From: JBBQWR01 sp038210495
Lineage (GTDB): Bacteria > Planctomycetota > Planctomycetia > Pirellulales > DATAWG01
Length of the DNA stretch: 64,000 bases
Assembly (NCBI GenBank): GCA_038210495.1
Contig: JBBQWR010000029.1
Location: forward strand, 1 to 64,000
Direction: 5' to 3'
Within the stretch, counting starts at the first letter, position 1. Each line of letters starts with the position of its first letter. The notes beneath the pieces were generated by a model, which saw only the letters and a program-made list of their open reading frames with translations, ran no database searches and was not told the origin of the DNA. Below, piece after piece: positions 1-8,739 of the stretch. A program made the position numbers and the translations under genes.

Positions 1-2
1 GC

Positions 3-155
3 CTCCAGGGCGCCGACGGGCTTACCGCGACTGCCTATCTTGCCTTGTACATAACGTGGTTAGTTCACCGCCTCTGGATTGCAGTTCTGACGAACGCCGC
101 CAAGTCGAAAGCGACCGTCCGCATCCGATACAAGGCGTTCGTGCCCGCCTCGTAA
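3..155 (+). CDS. Possible C-terminal end of an upstream gene (partial)
   Basis: Frame 3 is open from the window edge and stops at 153-155. It would encode about 50 residues with a hydrophobic stretch (LALYITWLVHRLWIAVL) followed by a basic tail, which could be the last membrane segment of a protein starting outside the window. Another frame is open to about 186, so the assignment is weak. No family is recognisable and I infer no function. Confidence 0.25.
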   Translation, partial: LQGADGLTATAYLALYITWLVHRLWIAVLTNAAKSKATVRIRYKAFVPAS

Positions 156-305
156 AATCGCATTTATTCAACAGGCTGTTAGCATGAAACAATCGATGCC
201 TTCTGCTAAAGTGAATGGCCTGATGGTCTGGGTACGGTCGTGTCCGAGAAATGTCAAGCTCCATCAGGCGTTTCCATCTCTCGATTGACTGGCGAAGCTG
301 AATTT

Positions 306-650
306 ATGCCCGAATCGTTTGACCCGTATTTGAGACGGCTCGGCATTCGCGATCCCGAGAGGCCACCCAATCATTACCGACTTTTGGGTTTGGATCTCTT
401 CGAAAGCGACGCCGACATTATCGCCAGCGCCGCCGATCGGCAAATGGCTCATGTGAGGACGTTCCAAGCCGGAAAAGCCGGCGCGTTGTCCCAACGCCTG
501 CTCAACGAATTAGCGGTGGCGCGAGTTTGTTTGCTCAAACCGGATCGCAAAGCGGCATACGATCAATTGATTCGTCAACGGCCCTCCTCAATGTCGATGA
601 GCATACCTACCGGCTCGCCAAAATGGATTGACTTGCGCCAAAACACTTGA
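306..650 (+). CDS. J-domain-like protein (N-terminal part)
   Basis: The predicted protein has 114 residues from ATG 306. An in-frame start at 240 would add 22 residues unlike the family, so I prefer the one giving MPESFDPYLRRLGI. The segment PPNHYRLLGL, then ALSQRLLNELAVARVCLL and KAAYDQLIRQ, is the reduced J-domain-like module seen repeatedly in planctomycete proteins; it lacks the classical HPD motif. There it usually forms the N-terminus of a longer membrane protein with a transmembrane helix. Here the frame closes at 650, and a transmembrane protein follows in the +1 frame, overlapping by 23 bases. A single gene broken by a frameshift between 601 and 650 is therefore plausible. The cellular role is unknown. 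Confidence 0.6.
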   Translation: MPESFDPYLRRLGIRDPERPPNHYRLLGLDLFESDADIIASAADRQMAHVRTFQAGKAGALSQRLLNELAVARVCLLKPDRKAAYDQLIRQRPSSMSMSIPTGSPKWIDLRQNT

Positions 651-2496
651 CGCGATGCCTCAAATCATTGACACCGCAAGGCCGTTGGATAATCGAAAGA
701 CGCCGGCGATTTCCGCCGACCGCAAAGGCACGCGGCGGACTCCAGGCAACTTCGGCGCTGTAATACAAATTGGCGTCGGCGTCGCGTTGGCGATTATCGT
801 GATGATCGGTGGTGGAATCGCTTGGCTAAAAGGACCTGATGAAACCAGCGAGAAGCCTCGAACCGATGTATTAGTGGCGACAGAGAATGGATCGGGCGAA
901 CATTCTGAAACCCGGCTCACGAACAAACAACCCGCCCCGTTTAATTCTCGAATAAAATATCTGCCTCCTGGTCCGGTCGTAACGACGCCGCCACAATCGC
1001 AAGTTCAATCGGCGACAAAAGTCGCGGCGTCGGCAATCGATTCAGCGCCGATCGAATCTACTCCAGATGATCCGCCTTCCAACCAACCGGCGCGTCAGCA
1101 GATTACCACGGTCGCCGCCACTGAAGATATTCACGGTCCGGGGAAACCGAAGGAAGAACTCGTCAAAGGCGAGCCAGAGTATCGTGTGGCGGAAGGGCCC
1201 GGTAAGACACCTTCTCTTAAGCAATCGGACACGAAAAAGACGGATTTCACGATTGCGTCCGAACTGATCAAATCTTCGCCGCCTAGCAAAGAGGCTCAAG
1301 CCGCCGCGGAAAAGACTGTGATCGGCATTTTCAAATCTGATATCGACCAAGCGAACCGCGGGGGGCCAGAGGCGAAATTGGCTTTATCCAAAAGATTTTT
1401 GCAACAGGCCCAGGAAACCGCCGACGACCCGGCGGCGCGCTATGTATTGAAATGCAAAGCTCGTGATATGGCCCTCGCGGCTAGCAGTATTAAAGATGCA
1501 TTGGAGGCCATTAATATGCTCTCGCATTTCTACGCAATCGACGCGCCGGCCGACAAGTTTACCGCCCTTACGACGCTTGCAAAAAACGGGCGCAATCAGG
1601 AAATAAACGAGGCCATTCTTATTGCCGCAGTGGCGACCATCGACGAGGCGATCGATGTGGACAACTATGAAATGGCTGGAAAGTTTGCACGCCTTGCCGA
1701 CGGATTGGCGGCAAAGCAGCACAAATCCCAAGCCATGACGCAACTCAAGGCGAAGGCGGCCGAAATTGAGCAGCTAAAGAAAGACTTTCCAAAAGCCTTG
1801 GCGGCATCGGAAAAACTGAAGACAGTTCCAGACGACCGCGAAGCTAACTTCGTGTGGGGATTCTTTCAGGGCCCGCGCAAGGGAAATTTTAAGAAAGCTA
1901 TGAGCTTTTTGGCGGCGGGCAATGACGAAGCAATGAGTGTCATTGCGGTCAAGGACCTTGGAAGTCCCACCGATCCCGCCGATCAAGTTAAACTTGCCAA
2001 CGATTGGTGGGATCTGGCCGAGAGTCGCCGTGAGCCGATAAAGACGCACCTGCGGCTACAAGCTGGCAAATGGTATGAAAAAGCCCTTCCCAGTCTTAAG
2101 GGGCTCGTCAAAGCCCAAGCAGACGCTAGGCTCAAGCAACTCGCAGCCGGGCACGCGTATTTGGCTGCGTCTGGCCGGAGCGAGATCGTAAAAGCACTCG
2201 TTGAAGGGGAATGGCACCTTATTTTCTACGAAAGCACGACCGAATTTTCGGGGCCCATCGTCTACGAATATCCGACCGTTAATTTCGATTCGGACGGGTT
2301 GAGTCACATGAAGACAACCGTTGGCAAGTGGGTATTTCTCGACGATAGCGCAATCATTCGAGTCGACTTTCCTGCGTGGAAAGGCGAAAATTTGTGGCAT
2401 ATACATGTAATGGGCGAAACCTTGCGGTGCGAGTGTTTCAATCCGCCTGGTACTTTAAAGTATTTGGGGCTAGGTTCGAGAATTCCGAAGCGTTAA
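628..2496 (+). CDS. Single-pass membrane protein with helical repeat region
   Basis: There are 622 codons from TTG 628, but the start is doubtful because this frame is open back to 601. Residues about 45-68 form one strongly hydrophobic helix (VGVALAIIVMIGGGIAWL). A Pro/Ser/Thr/Gln-rich linker follows to about 200, then a long Ala/Lys/Leu-rich helical region (about 220-510) that looks like degenerate TPR-type helices. The C-terminal domain of about 95 residues starts at GEWHLIFYESTTEF and looks beta-rich. It probably sits in the cytoplasmic membrane with the bulk outside. It is most likely the continuation of the J-domain-like gene just upstream, since that fusion is common in planctomycetes. 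I cannot assign a biochemical function. Confidence 0.6.
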   Translation: MTCAKTLDAMPQIIDTARPLDNRKTPAISADRKGTRRTPGNFGAVIQIGVGVALAIIVMIGGGIAWLKGPDETSEKPRTDVLVATENGSGEHSETRLTNKQPAPFNSRIKYLPPGPVVTTPPQSQVQSATKVAASAIDSAPIESTPDDPPSNQPARQQITTVAATEDIHGPGKPKEELVKGEPEYRVAEGPGKTPSLKQSDTKKTDFTIASELIKSSPPSKEAQAAAEKTVIGIFKSDIDQANRGGPEAKLALSKRFLQQAQETADDPAARYVLKCKARDMALAASSIKDALEAINMLSHFYAIDAPADKFTALTTLAKNGRNQEINEAILIAAVATIDEAIDVDNYEMAGKFARLADGLAAKQHKSQAMTQLKAKAAEIEQLKKDFPKALAASEKLKTVPDDREANFVWGFFQGPRKGNFKKAMSFLAAGNDEAMSVIAVKDLGSPTDPADQVKLANDWWDLAESRREPIKTHLRLQAGKWYEKALPSLKGLVKAQADARLKQLAAGHAYLAASGRSEIVKALVEGEWHLIFYESTTEFSGPIVYEYPTVNFDSDGLSHMKTTVGKWVFLDDSAIIRVDFPAWKGENLWHIHVMGETLRCECFNPPGTLKYLGLGSRIPKR

Positions 2497-2539
2497 TGAT
2501 TGACCGATTCATAGCAGTTCCATATAGAATACAAGCCTA

Positions 2540-4408
2540 GTGCTGACCGCCGCTTTTTACGATCAGGAGATTGTCGATGCCCTCGATGTTAAAAACGCAT
2601 TGGCGACTGCGAAGAGCGATATATTCCATATTTGTCCGACGGACACGGCGTGGCCTGAGAATATGGCGGCCGAAACCGAATTGATTTGGTCCTCCCGGGA
2701 CCAGCGCTTTCGCGAAATATTGATGCAGCGATTCGAAGATATTAGGCACTCGACCGGTCCGCTGATGTTTCAGGGAGCCGATTTACTGGAGGTAATTCGA
2801 TACGATTGGATCGCCGCGACGGAGAATGCGTATTGGAGGTACTGGGCTGTTTGTGAACTGGTCGCTCGCTATCGCCCCCATCGACTGTTGTGGACGACAA
2901 CGCATCCGCAATATCTGCCAATCGTTCGTGCAGCATGTGACGACGCCGGACTTTCACTGCTCGTCAAATGCCCTTCCCGCGATCGACTTCGATATCGCGT
3001 CCAACGGACGTTTGATCAGTTCCGGGATTATCTTTGGTTCTGGTACGACCGCCGCCGTACGCGGAAGCAGTCTCAAGTGATCGCTAGCTGCCGCCCGAAC
3101 CAGCAAAGAAGCGATGTAGTAATTGCTGAGTTTTTTCCGAACAGCGCCGAAGTCTCGCTCCGAGCGGCCAATGCCTTCGAGAATCTCGCCGGCTTACCCG
3201 TCGCGTTTGTGGGAGGTCGGGCCGCAGTATGCGACTTTCTCATTTCAAAAGGTCGGCCGTGCTTTCATATGGAGGAATTCCGAGTCGCCGCGGACAAATC
3301 TTCTAGAAATGCAATTGATGGCCTCAACCGCACTCTCGGCGCCGCAGTTCGTTCCGTCATTTGCAAGCCAAGGGGCAATGACGCCAGACAGAGATTACGC
3401 ATCCGGCGATCGGTAGATCCGCTCATGAACGAAATAGCCGGACGCCAGCGCGAGCTAGTTAGGGCTGCTGTCGAATGGATCGATTTGTTTTACAGCATGA
3501 TCGACCGATTGCAGCCGCGCATTTTGATAACGACAACGTTCAGTGGGTCGTTTGGGCGTGCTCTTGCTTTCGCGGCTCACTCGAAAGGTATTGGATCGAT
3601 TTATATTCAACACGGTCTTACAGGCGAAACTGAATATTTCAGCCATGTTCCTCACCGGCGCATTTTACTCTGGGGTCAAAGTATACTTCGAGCATATCAA
3701 GCTGCTGGCATTTCCCCGGAACGAATGCGCGTGGTTGGATCGCCCATATATGAAAGCGTAGCTAACCACCGGAATGCGGCCTCGGATGCCAAGCCGATAT
3801 CCGAGCATCCGGTGGGTTGCCGCGTGCTTCTATTGGGCTCCCGACCTGGCGGTTATTACGTCAATACGGCTGTCTTCGAGCGGATATTGAGGGCGACCGG
3901 CGAGGCCACTTTTTCGATTCCTGGGGCTAGCTTGATCGTTAAACTTCATCCTTCCGACCATTCGGGTATCGCCGAGCGAGTTTTCGGCGGCAATCGGAAC
4001 GTCACTCTCGTGAAAAAGGGGGAGCTTTCCTTTTGGCTACGCCAGTGCGATGTGGCCATCGTCACTTCGAGCACGACGGGCATGGAAGCTTGCATGTTCG
4101 ACATCCCCTTAGTCGAGTTCAATCCCACGGGCAATGAAATTCCAGTCGAGTATTACAACTATGGCGCGGCTATTCCAGTTCGCAATGCGAGCGATCTCGC
4201 CACGGCTATCCACAACGCATTGCACGACGAAGGCGTTCGCGAACAGTTGCGACAAGGGAGACGGCGGCTCATTGACGATGTATTGAATGGCGGAAACAGC
4301 GATGCGTCTCTGCGCGTCGCATCGGAAGTGCTCGACGTGCTCAACGACACGCACGAGGCAACGGCGCAGTCGCAAGGTAGATCGTCGCTGCCTGTCGTTC
4401 CGGAATAA
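2540..4408 (+). CDS. GT-B-fold surface polysaccharide transferase
   Basis: A 622-residue protein starting at GTG 2540; first gene of the polysaccharide locus. The N-terminal third is divergent. Around residue 354, SIYIQHGLTGE, then LLWGQSILRAYQAAGI and VVGSPIYE (about 405), match capsule/surface carbohydrate transferases of the CDP-glycerol glycerophosphotransferase and epimerase-like GT-B group. Near residue 508, VTSSTTGMEACMFDIPLVEF is the typical C-terminal donor-binding segment with a conserved acidic residue. No signal peptide or membrane segment is evident, so it likely acts on the cytoplasmic face of the membrane. The donor could be a nucleotide sugar or a CDP-polyol. The LtaS-like gene and two nucleotidyltransferases downstream make a phosphate-containing product possible (inference). 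Confidence 0.6.
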   Translation: MLTAAFYDQEIVDALDVKNALATAKSDIFHICPTDTAWPENMAAETELIWSSRDQRFREILMQRFEDIRHSTGPLMFQGADLLEVIRYDWIAATENAYWRYWAVCELVARYRPHRLLWTTTHPQYLPIVRAACDDAGLSLLVKCPSRDRLRYRVQRTFDQFRDYLWFWYDRRRTRKQSQVIASCRPNQQRSDVVIAEFFPNSAEVSLRAANAFENLAGLPVAFVGGRAAVCDFLISKGRPCFHMEEFRVAADKSSRNAIDGLNRTLGAAVRSVICKPRGNDARQRLRIRRSVDPLMNEIAGRQRELVRAAVEWIDLFYSMIDRLQPRILITTTFSGSFGRALAFAAHSKGIGSIYIQHGLTGETEYFSHVPHRRILLWGQSILRAYQAAGISPERMRVVGSPIYESVANHRNAASDAKPISEHPVGCRVLLLGSRPGGYYVNTAVFERILRATGEATFSIPGASLIVKLHPSDHSGIAERVFGGNRNVTLVKKGELSFWLRQCDVAIVTSSTTGMEACMFDIPLVEFNPTGNEIPVEYYNYGAAIPVRNASDLATAIHNALHDEGVREQLRQGRRRLIDDVLNGGNSDASLRVASEVLDVLNDTHEATAQSQGRSSLPVVPE

Positions 4409-4437
4409 CGTATGGGTGGTCAGTATTCGAAGGTGTC

Positions 4438-5052
4438 ATGTCGGTATTGTTTTTTCGGGCTGTTCGCAAACTAATTATTACGCCGCTGTTGCGGTGGCGC
4501 AATCGCTGCGCCGCCATCGAGCAGCTTGAGCAATTCAAGGAACTCGGAGTTGGAGTTGCCATCGGTGGTGAGTTTGTCATTGGAAATCCGGCCGCCACGA
4601 CATTTGGCGCCGACGTCTCAGTCAATGGTCTGCGGGTTAAAGGAGGAGGCCCCTTGACCGTCGGCTCGCACGTTCACTTTGGCGAGCATGTTTCGATTCT
4701 CACTTCGAATCATTCGTATGAGGACTGCGAATGTCTGCCATACGGAAAAAAGAGGGTAGAGAAGATGGTTTCCATCTGCGATTGCGTTTGGATTTGCGAT
4801 CACGTCATCATCACGCCGGGAGTCACCGTGGGCGAGGGCGCCATTCTGGCGGCGGGCGCCGTTGTGACTCGAGACGTTCCACCGTTGGCGATCGTCGGTG
4901 GGGCGCCGGCGACCGTCATTCGCCTGCGCGATGAAACGGAATACCGCCGGCTAAAAAGCGAGGGAAAATTTCTCAATTGGCCACGAGAATGTGACGTGAT
5001 CTGTGGGCACTCGATGGTGGTTCGTCGCTTGCAGGCGAAAGCACCTACCTAG
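4438..5052 (+). CDS. Hexapeptide-repeat O-acyltransferase
   Basis: A 204-residue left-handed beta-helix acyltransferase of the WbbJ/maltose acetyltransferase type. Hexapeptide repeats run from about residue 40 to 160 (VGSHVHFGEHVSI, ITPGVTVGEGAILAAGAVVT, PLAIVGGAPATVI). The family's catalytic histidine is probably the one in ILTSNHSYED near residue 90. Members use acetyl-CoA or another acyl-CoA to acylate sugar hydroxyl or amino groups. It follows the GT-B gene by 29 bases and precedes the first AsnB-type gene, so it most likely modifies a sugar of the same glycan. Whether the target is the nucleotide sugar or the assembled polymer cannot be read from the sequence. Confidence 0.8.
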   Translation: MSVLFFRAVRKLIITPLLRWRNRCAAIEQLEQFKELGVGVAIGGEFVIGNPAATTFGADVSVNGLRVKGGGPLTVGSHVHFGEHVSILTSNHSYEDCECLPYGKKRVEKMVSICDCVWICDHVIITPGVTVGEGAILAAGAVVTRDVPPLAIVGGAPATVIRLRDETEYRRLKSEGKFLNWPRECDVICGHSMVVRRLQAKAPT

Positions 5053-5141
5053 GGCCAACAATGACTTGTCAGTCAGCCATTATTCGACGCAACAGTTTAC
5101 CGCTTAGGTAGCGTGCAACGCCTGCCAAACAGGCGAATCTT

Positions 5142-7106
5142 ATGTGCGGAATCGCCGGAATTTGGAATCTTCGAGAGGGCGATCGCTCCGGCGCCGTCGT
5201 GGCGGCGATGCTCGATGCCATGCCGCATCGCGGGCCGGATGGTCGGGGAGCTTTGACTTTCGAGGGTGGCGCGGCGGGAATGGTTCGTCTGGCCCTGGTC
5301 GATTTGTCGAATCGTGGGCAGCAACCGCTCTGGTCGGCCGATCGGCAAGTGGCCATTCTGTTCAATGGCGAAATATATAACTTTCGCGCCGAACGCGAGC
5401 GATTGGAACAAGCCGGCGCGCGTTTCCATACCACCACCGATACGGAAGTGATTCTGCATTTGTATCTGGAGCGAGGGATCGAATTCGTCGAGCGACTTCG
5501 AGGCATGTATTCCATCGCCATATTCGATTGGCGCCAATCGTCGACAGCCGGTCCGCCCGTGATGGTTTTGGTTCGAGGTCCACTAGGGGTCAAGCCACTA
5601 TATATTGCCTCGCCCCCCAGCGATCCCGCGGCCGTGATGTTTTCCTCGGAGATTCGGCCGCTCTTGGCAAGCGGGCTAATCCCTCGACAGGTGTCACAAG
5701 ATGGCTTGGCGGATTACTTGCAGTGCGGATTCGTGATGCAGCCGCGCACGATCGTATCCGGCGTGCGCATGATGGCGCCTGGCATGCTGGAGCGATTCGT
5801 CCCCGGAAGACCGGTGGAAACCCACCGTTTTTGGCGGATCCCACCCAGTGAACCGCGGCAAGAAACGCTCGACGAAGCTGCCCAAAGACTGCGCGGGGTA
5901 TTGGACGAAAGCGTCGCGCTACATGCTTTTGCCGATGCGCCCGTTGGCGCTTTCTTGAGTGGCGGCGTCGATTCAAGCGGCGTTGTGGGACTAATGCGGA
6001 AGCATGTGTCCGACCTCCGGACGTACACGCTCAAATATCCCGATTTTCCGCAATTGGACGAATCCGAGTACGCCACGGCGACGGCTAGACAGCTCGATTG
6101 CCGGAATACGATCGTCGAGATTCGGGGCGCGGACATGCCCGAATTATTGCCGCAATTCGCGCGGGCGATGGATCAACCATCGATCGATGGACTCAATACT
6201 TGGATTATCTCGCGCGCGGCGGCGCGCGATGTCAAAGCGGTGCTTTCGGGCATCGGCGGCGACGAATGGTTTACCGGCTATCCGGTCACGCGGCGTATGA
6301 GCTATTATGCGCTCAGTCCAATGGGTCGGGCGAAGGCGCTGGCCGGCAAAATCGCCGCCCAATTGAGTGACATGCTGCCCGACGGTCATCTGCGACAACG
6401 AGCTTGCAACCTGGCGACCCGCCGATCGCCGCTGGCGACCTGGATGCACGCGCACAGCTTGTTTCGCTACGACCAGGCACGCCAAATGGTCGGGATGACG
6501 TTCGAAAGCTGTGGAGATATCAAGCAGTTTGAGTCCTATCTTGCTGATCTGCGTCCGGATTTCCGTCGCGAGACTCCGGTTGGTTTGGCGTGCCTACTCG
6601 ATTTTGGGATCTACATGGGAAGCCAATTGCTTCGGGATTCCGACGTGATGAGTATGGCCCATTCGCTGGAATTGCGGACGCCGCTTGTCGATCTCGAAGT
6701 CGCCAACATGTCGCGCACTTGCCGCGACGAATATAAGTTGATAACGGGGGGCGGCATCGATGGGCGTTATGCCGCCAGCGGCGCGAAGCGGGTGTTAATC
6801 GAAGCGATGCGCGATGTGTTGCCCGATGATATCGGACGACGACCAAAGCGCGGATTCGCGTTGCCGATCGTTCAATGGATGCAGAAAGACCTCAAGTCCC
6901 TTGTGCTTGATACTTGTCATCCCGATACGATCGGCCGCCGCGGGCTCATCGATCCAACCGCCGTCGCGCCGATGGTGCGAACGCCCGAGGCGGTAAGGGC
7001 CAACCTGCATCCGCGACTTTGGGGTTTAATGCTGTTCGAACTATGGTGCCGGGCCACGTTGGACGCTCCCCTGGAGTCGATGGTCTCGAAAACACATGTG
7101 GGTTGA
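5142..7106 (+). CDS. asnB: Asparagine synthase-type glutamine amidotransferase
   Basis: The 654-residue protein begins MCGIAGIW, so Cys2 becomes the N-terminal nucleophile of the class II glutaminase domain (about 1-195), followed by HRGPDG. The C-terminal synthetase domain has the PP-loop SGGVDSS near residue 271. The family hydrolyses glutamine, adenylates a carboxylate and transfers ammonia to it. In polysaccharide loci such proteins often amidate uronic acids rather than make asparagine. A second, only distantly similar copy lies at 21569. The 3' end overlaps the LtaS-like gene by 11 bases, indicating co-translation. Asparagine synthesis itself cannot be excluded. Confidence 0.85.
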   Translation: MCGIAGIWNLREGDRSGAVVAAMLDAMPHRGPDGRGALTFEGGAAGMVRLALVDLSNRGQQPLWSADRQVAILFNGEIYNFRAERERLEQAGARFHTTTDTEVILHLYLERGIEFVERLRGMYSIAIFDWRQSSTAGPPVMVLVRGPLGVKPLYIASPPSDPAAVMFSSEIRPLLASGLIPRQVSQDGLADYLQCGFVMQPRTIVSGVRMMAPGMLERFVPGRPVETHRFWRIPPSEPRQETLDEAAQRLRGVLDESVALHAFADAPVGAFLSGGVDSSGVVGLMRKHVSDLRTYTLKYPDFPQLDESEYATATARQLDCRNTIVEIRGADMPELLPQFARAMDQPSIDGLNTWIISRAAARDVKAVLSGIGGDEWFTGYPVTRRMSYYALSPMGRAKALAGKIAAQLSDMLPDGHLRQRACNLATRRSPLATWMHAHSLFRYDQARQMVGMTFESCGDIKQFESYLADLRPDFRRETPVGLACLLDFGIYMGSQLLRDSDVMSMAHSLELRTPLVDLEVANMSRTCRDEYKLITGGGIDGRYAASGAKRVLIEAMRDVLPDDIGRRPKRGFALPIVQWMQKDLKSLVLDTCHPDTIGRRGLIDPTAVAPMVRTPEAVRANLHPRLWGLMLFELWCRATLDAPLESMVSKTHVG

Positions 7107-8739
7107 ACTACTAAGCTTGGTTGAATTGGCGATGCCTAGTGCGGCATGGGGCTGGAGAGTTCTGGCGTTCATCCTCGTACGGACGGCCGAGCTTTTCTTT
7201 ATCCAGCGTTACACGCTCGTGTCTGCCCAAGATGTCAGCGCGCAATTTTTAAAATGGGCGCCGCGGATTCGACTACTGATCGATCTGACGTTTGTCGTGG
7301 CCATCACCGCGCTCTTGCCGCGCCCTTGGTTGATTGGCGTGTCGATCCTGGCGTTTTTTGCTCAAGTCGGCCTTGTGAGCTATTACCAATATTTCCGCCG
7401 TCCCTTGTCCGCGCTGGCCCTCTATCATTGGCGGGAAGGCTCCAAGGCGAGCGGGCACCGATTTCCGGCGTCCCCACGCATCCCGCTCCTTATTCTCGGC
7501 GCCGCTCTCGCCGTCAAGGTCGGGCTGCTCGCGACACTGCCCGCTGATTCCGGCTTGAATCCGCCGGCATGGTGGGTGATCGGACTGTCGGCCGCCGCGA
7601 TATATGCCGCGTTGATTGTCGCTGCCGGGTACATCGATCCGCTCGACAAAATTCTAACGACTCGCGGAATCGGTCGATTGGGATTGATTCGGGGCTACCT
7701 GTTCACCTGGCTCGCCGAGTTCTACTATCTCGGCGCCAATGAGGTGCTGGAAAGCGCGATGCGGCAACGTCAAATCGTATCCGATCAATTGACGCCGTTG
7801 GAAACCGCGATTCCCGTCCGGCGGCAGTTGATCATCATCCAAGCGGAAAGTTTGGATTTCAACGTAATCGGCTATCAGGCCAACGGCTGCGAGGTGACGC
7901 CGTTCTTGAATCGATTGTGGGACAAATCGCTCCGCTATCGGATTGCCGCGGCGCGCTATATCGGCTCGGCCGATGCCGATTTCGTCATGCTTAACGGCGT
8001 GATGCCTTCGATGCACATCGTCACATACAATATTCCTAACTACCCCTATTCGGATACCTTGCCGCAGTTCCTGAGTCAGCACGGGTACGAGACGTCCATA
8101 TATCACGGCAATACGGGCAACTTTTATAACCGCCGAAGCGCTTTCGAGCGAATGGGTTTTTCGAACATTTGCTTCGAAGAAGAGATGGTTTTGGAACAAC
8201 ATCTGCCGCAAATCTCCTGGGGAATCGAAGATCGGCACGTGCTGCAACTTTCACGAGACGCCCTTAGTCGATCGATCGGTCCAACGTGCCATGTGATCAT
8301 CACGCTATCGACCCATACGCCATACACGCTGGTGAGCGGCGAAGGGCGCAATCGAGACATTTATCCGAAGCCGCAGTCGATGGCTCAAAACTATCTGAAC
8401 AGCATGCGATACCTCGATAACGAACTTCGAAATTACGTCGACTCGCTTGAGGCATCGACCGTCGTGATCTTCTCCGATCATCCGGCCGACTTGGCCGTTT
8501 CGCCTGAGTTCAAACCCGACTATCAGGGAAGCCGTGAGTTCGTTCCGTGTTTGATTTACGATACGGAATTCGACTTGGGCGGCATGCAGCGGACTCGCCA
8601 CGGACTGGCGGACGACGGCCAGTTGACTCTGCTCGATATCAGTACTTACCTACGAACTCAAATCGCCAACGGCCAAGCCGGCAAATCGCTGGTCGCGACG
8701 CCTGTGGGCGAATCTCAGCCCAATCTGCACGACGCATGA
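7096..8739 (+). CDS. LtaS-like phosphoglycerol transferase (sulfatase superfamily)
   Basis: A 547-residue membrane protein with about five N-terminal transmembrane helices (to about 185) followed by an extracytoplasmic sulfatase/alkaline-phosphatase-type domain. Metal and catalytic motifs of lipoteichoic acid synthases are visible: Glu in IIQAESLDFN (about 251), the nucleophile region IGSADADFVMLNG (about 288-300), His in STHTPYTL (about 404) and SDHPAD (about 460). The nucleophile position, Thr in Gram-positive LtaS, appears to be Ser here. The family moves phosphoglycerol or phosphoethanolamine groups from lipids or other donors onto glycans. Its start overlaps the asnB stop, and its stop overlaps the next gene's ATG. 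I infer that it decorates the polysaccharide with a phosphorylated group. Confidence 0.75.
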   Translation: MWVELLSLVELAMPSAAWGWRVLAFILVRTAELFFIQRYTLVSAQDVSAQFLKWAPRIRLLIDLTFVVAITALLPRPWLIGVSILAFFAQVGLVSYYQYFRRPLSALALYHWREGSKASGHRFPASPRIPLLILGAALAVKVGLLATLPADSGLNPPAWWVIGLSAAAIYAALIVAAGYIDPLDKILTTRGIGRLGLIRGYLFTWLAEFYYLGANEVLESAMRQRQIVSDQLTPLETAIPVRRQLIIIQAESLDFNVIGYQANGCEVTPFLNRLWDKSLRYRIAAARYIGSADADFVMLNGVMPSMHIVTYNIPNYPYSDTLPQFLSQHGYETSIYHGNTGNFYNRRSAFERMGFSNICFEEEMVLEQHLPQISWGIEDRHVLQLSRDALSRSIGPTCHVIITLSTHTPYTLVSGEGRNRDIYPKPQSMAQNYLNSMRYLDNELRNYVDSLEASTVVIFSDHPADLAVSPEFKPDYQGSREFVPCLIYDTEFDLGGMQRTRHGLADDGQLTLLDISTYLRTQIANGQAGKSLVATPVGESQPNLHDA

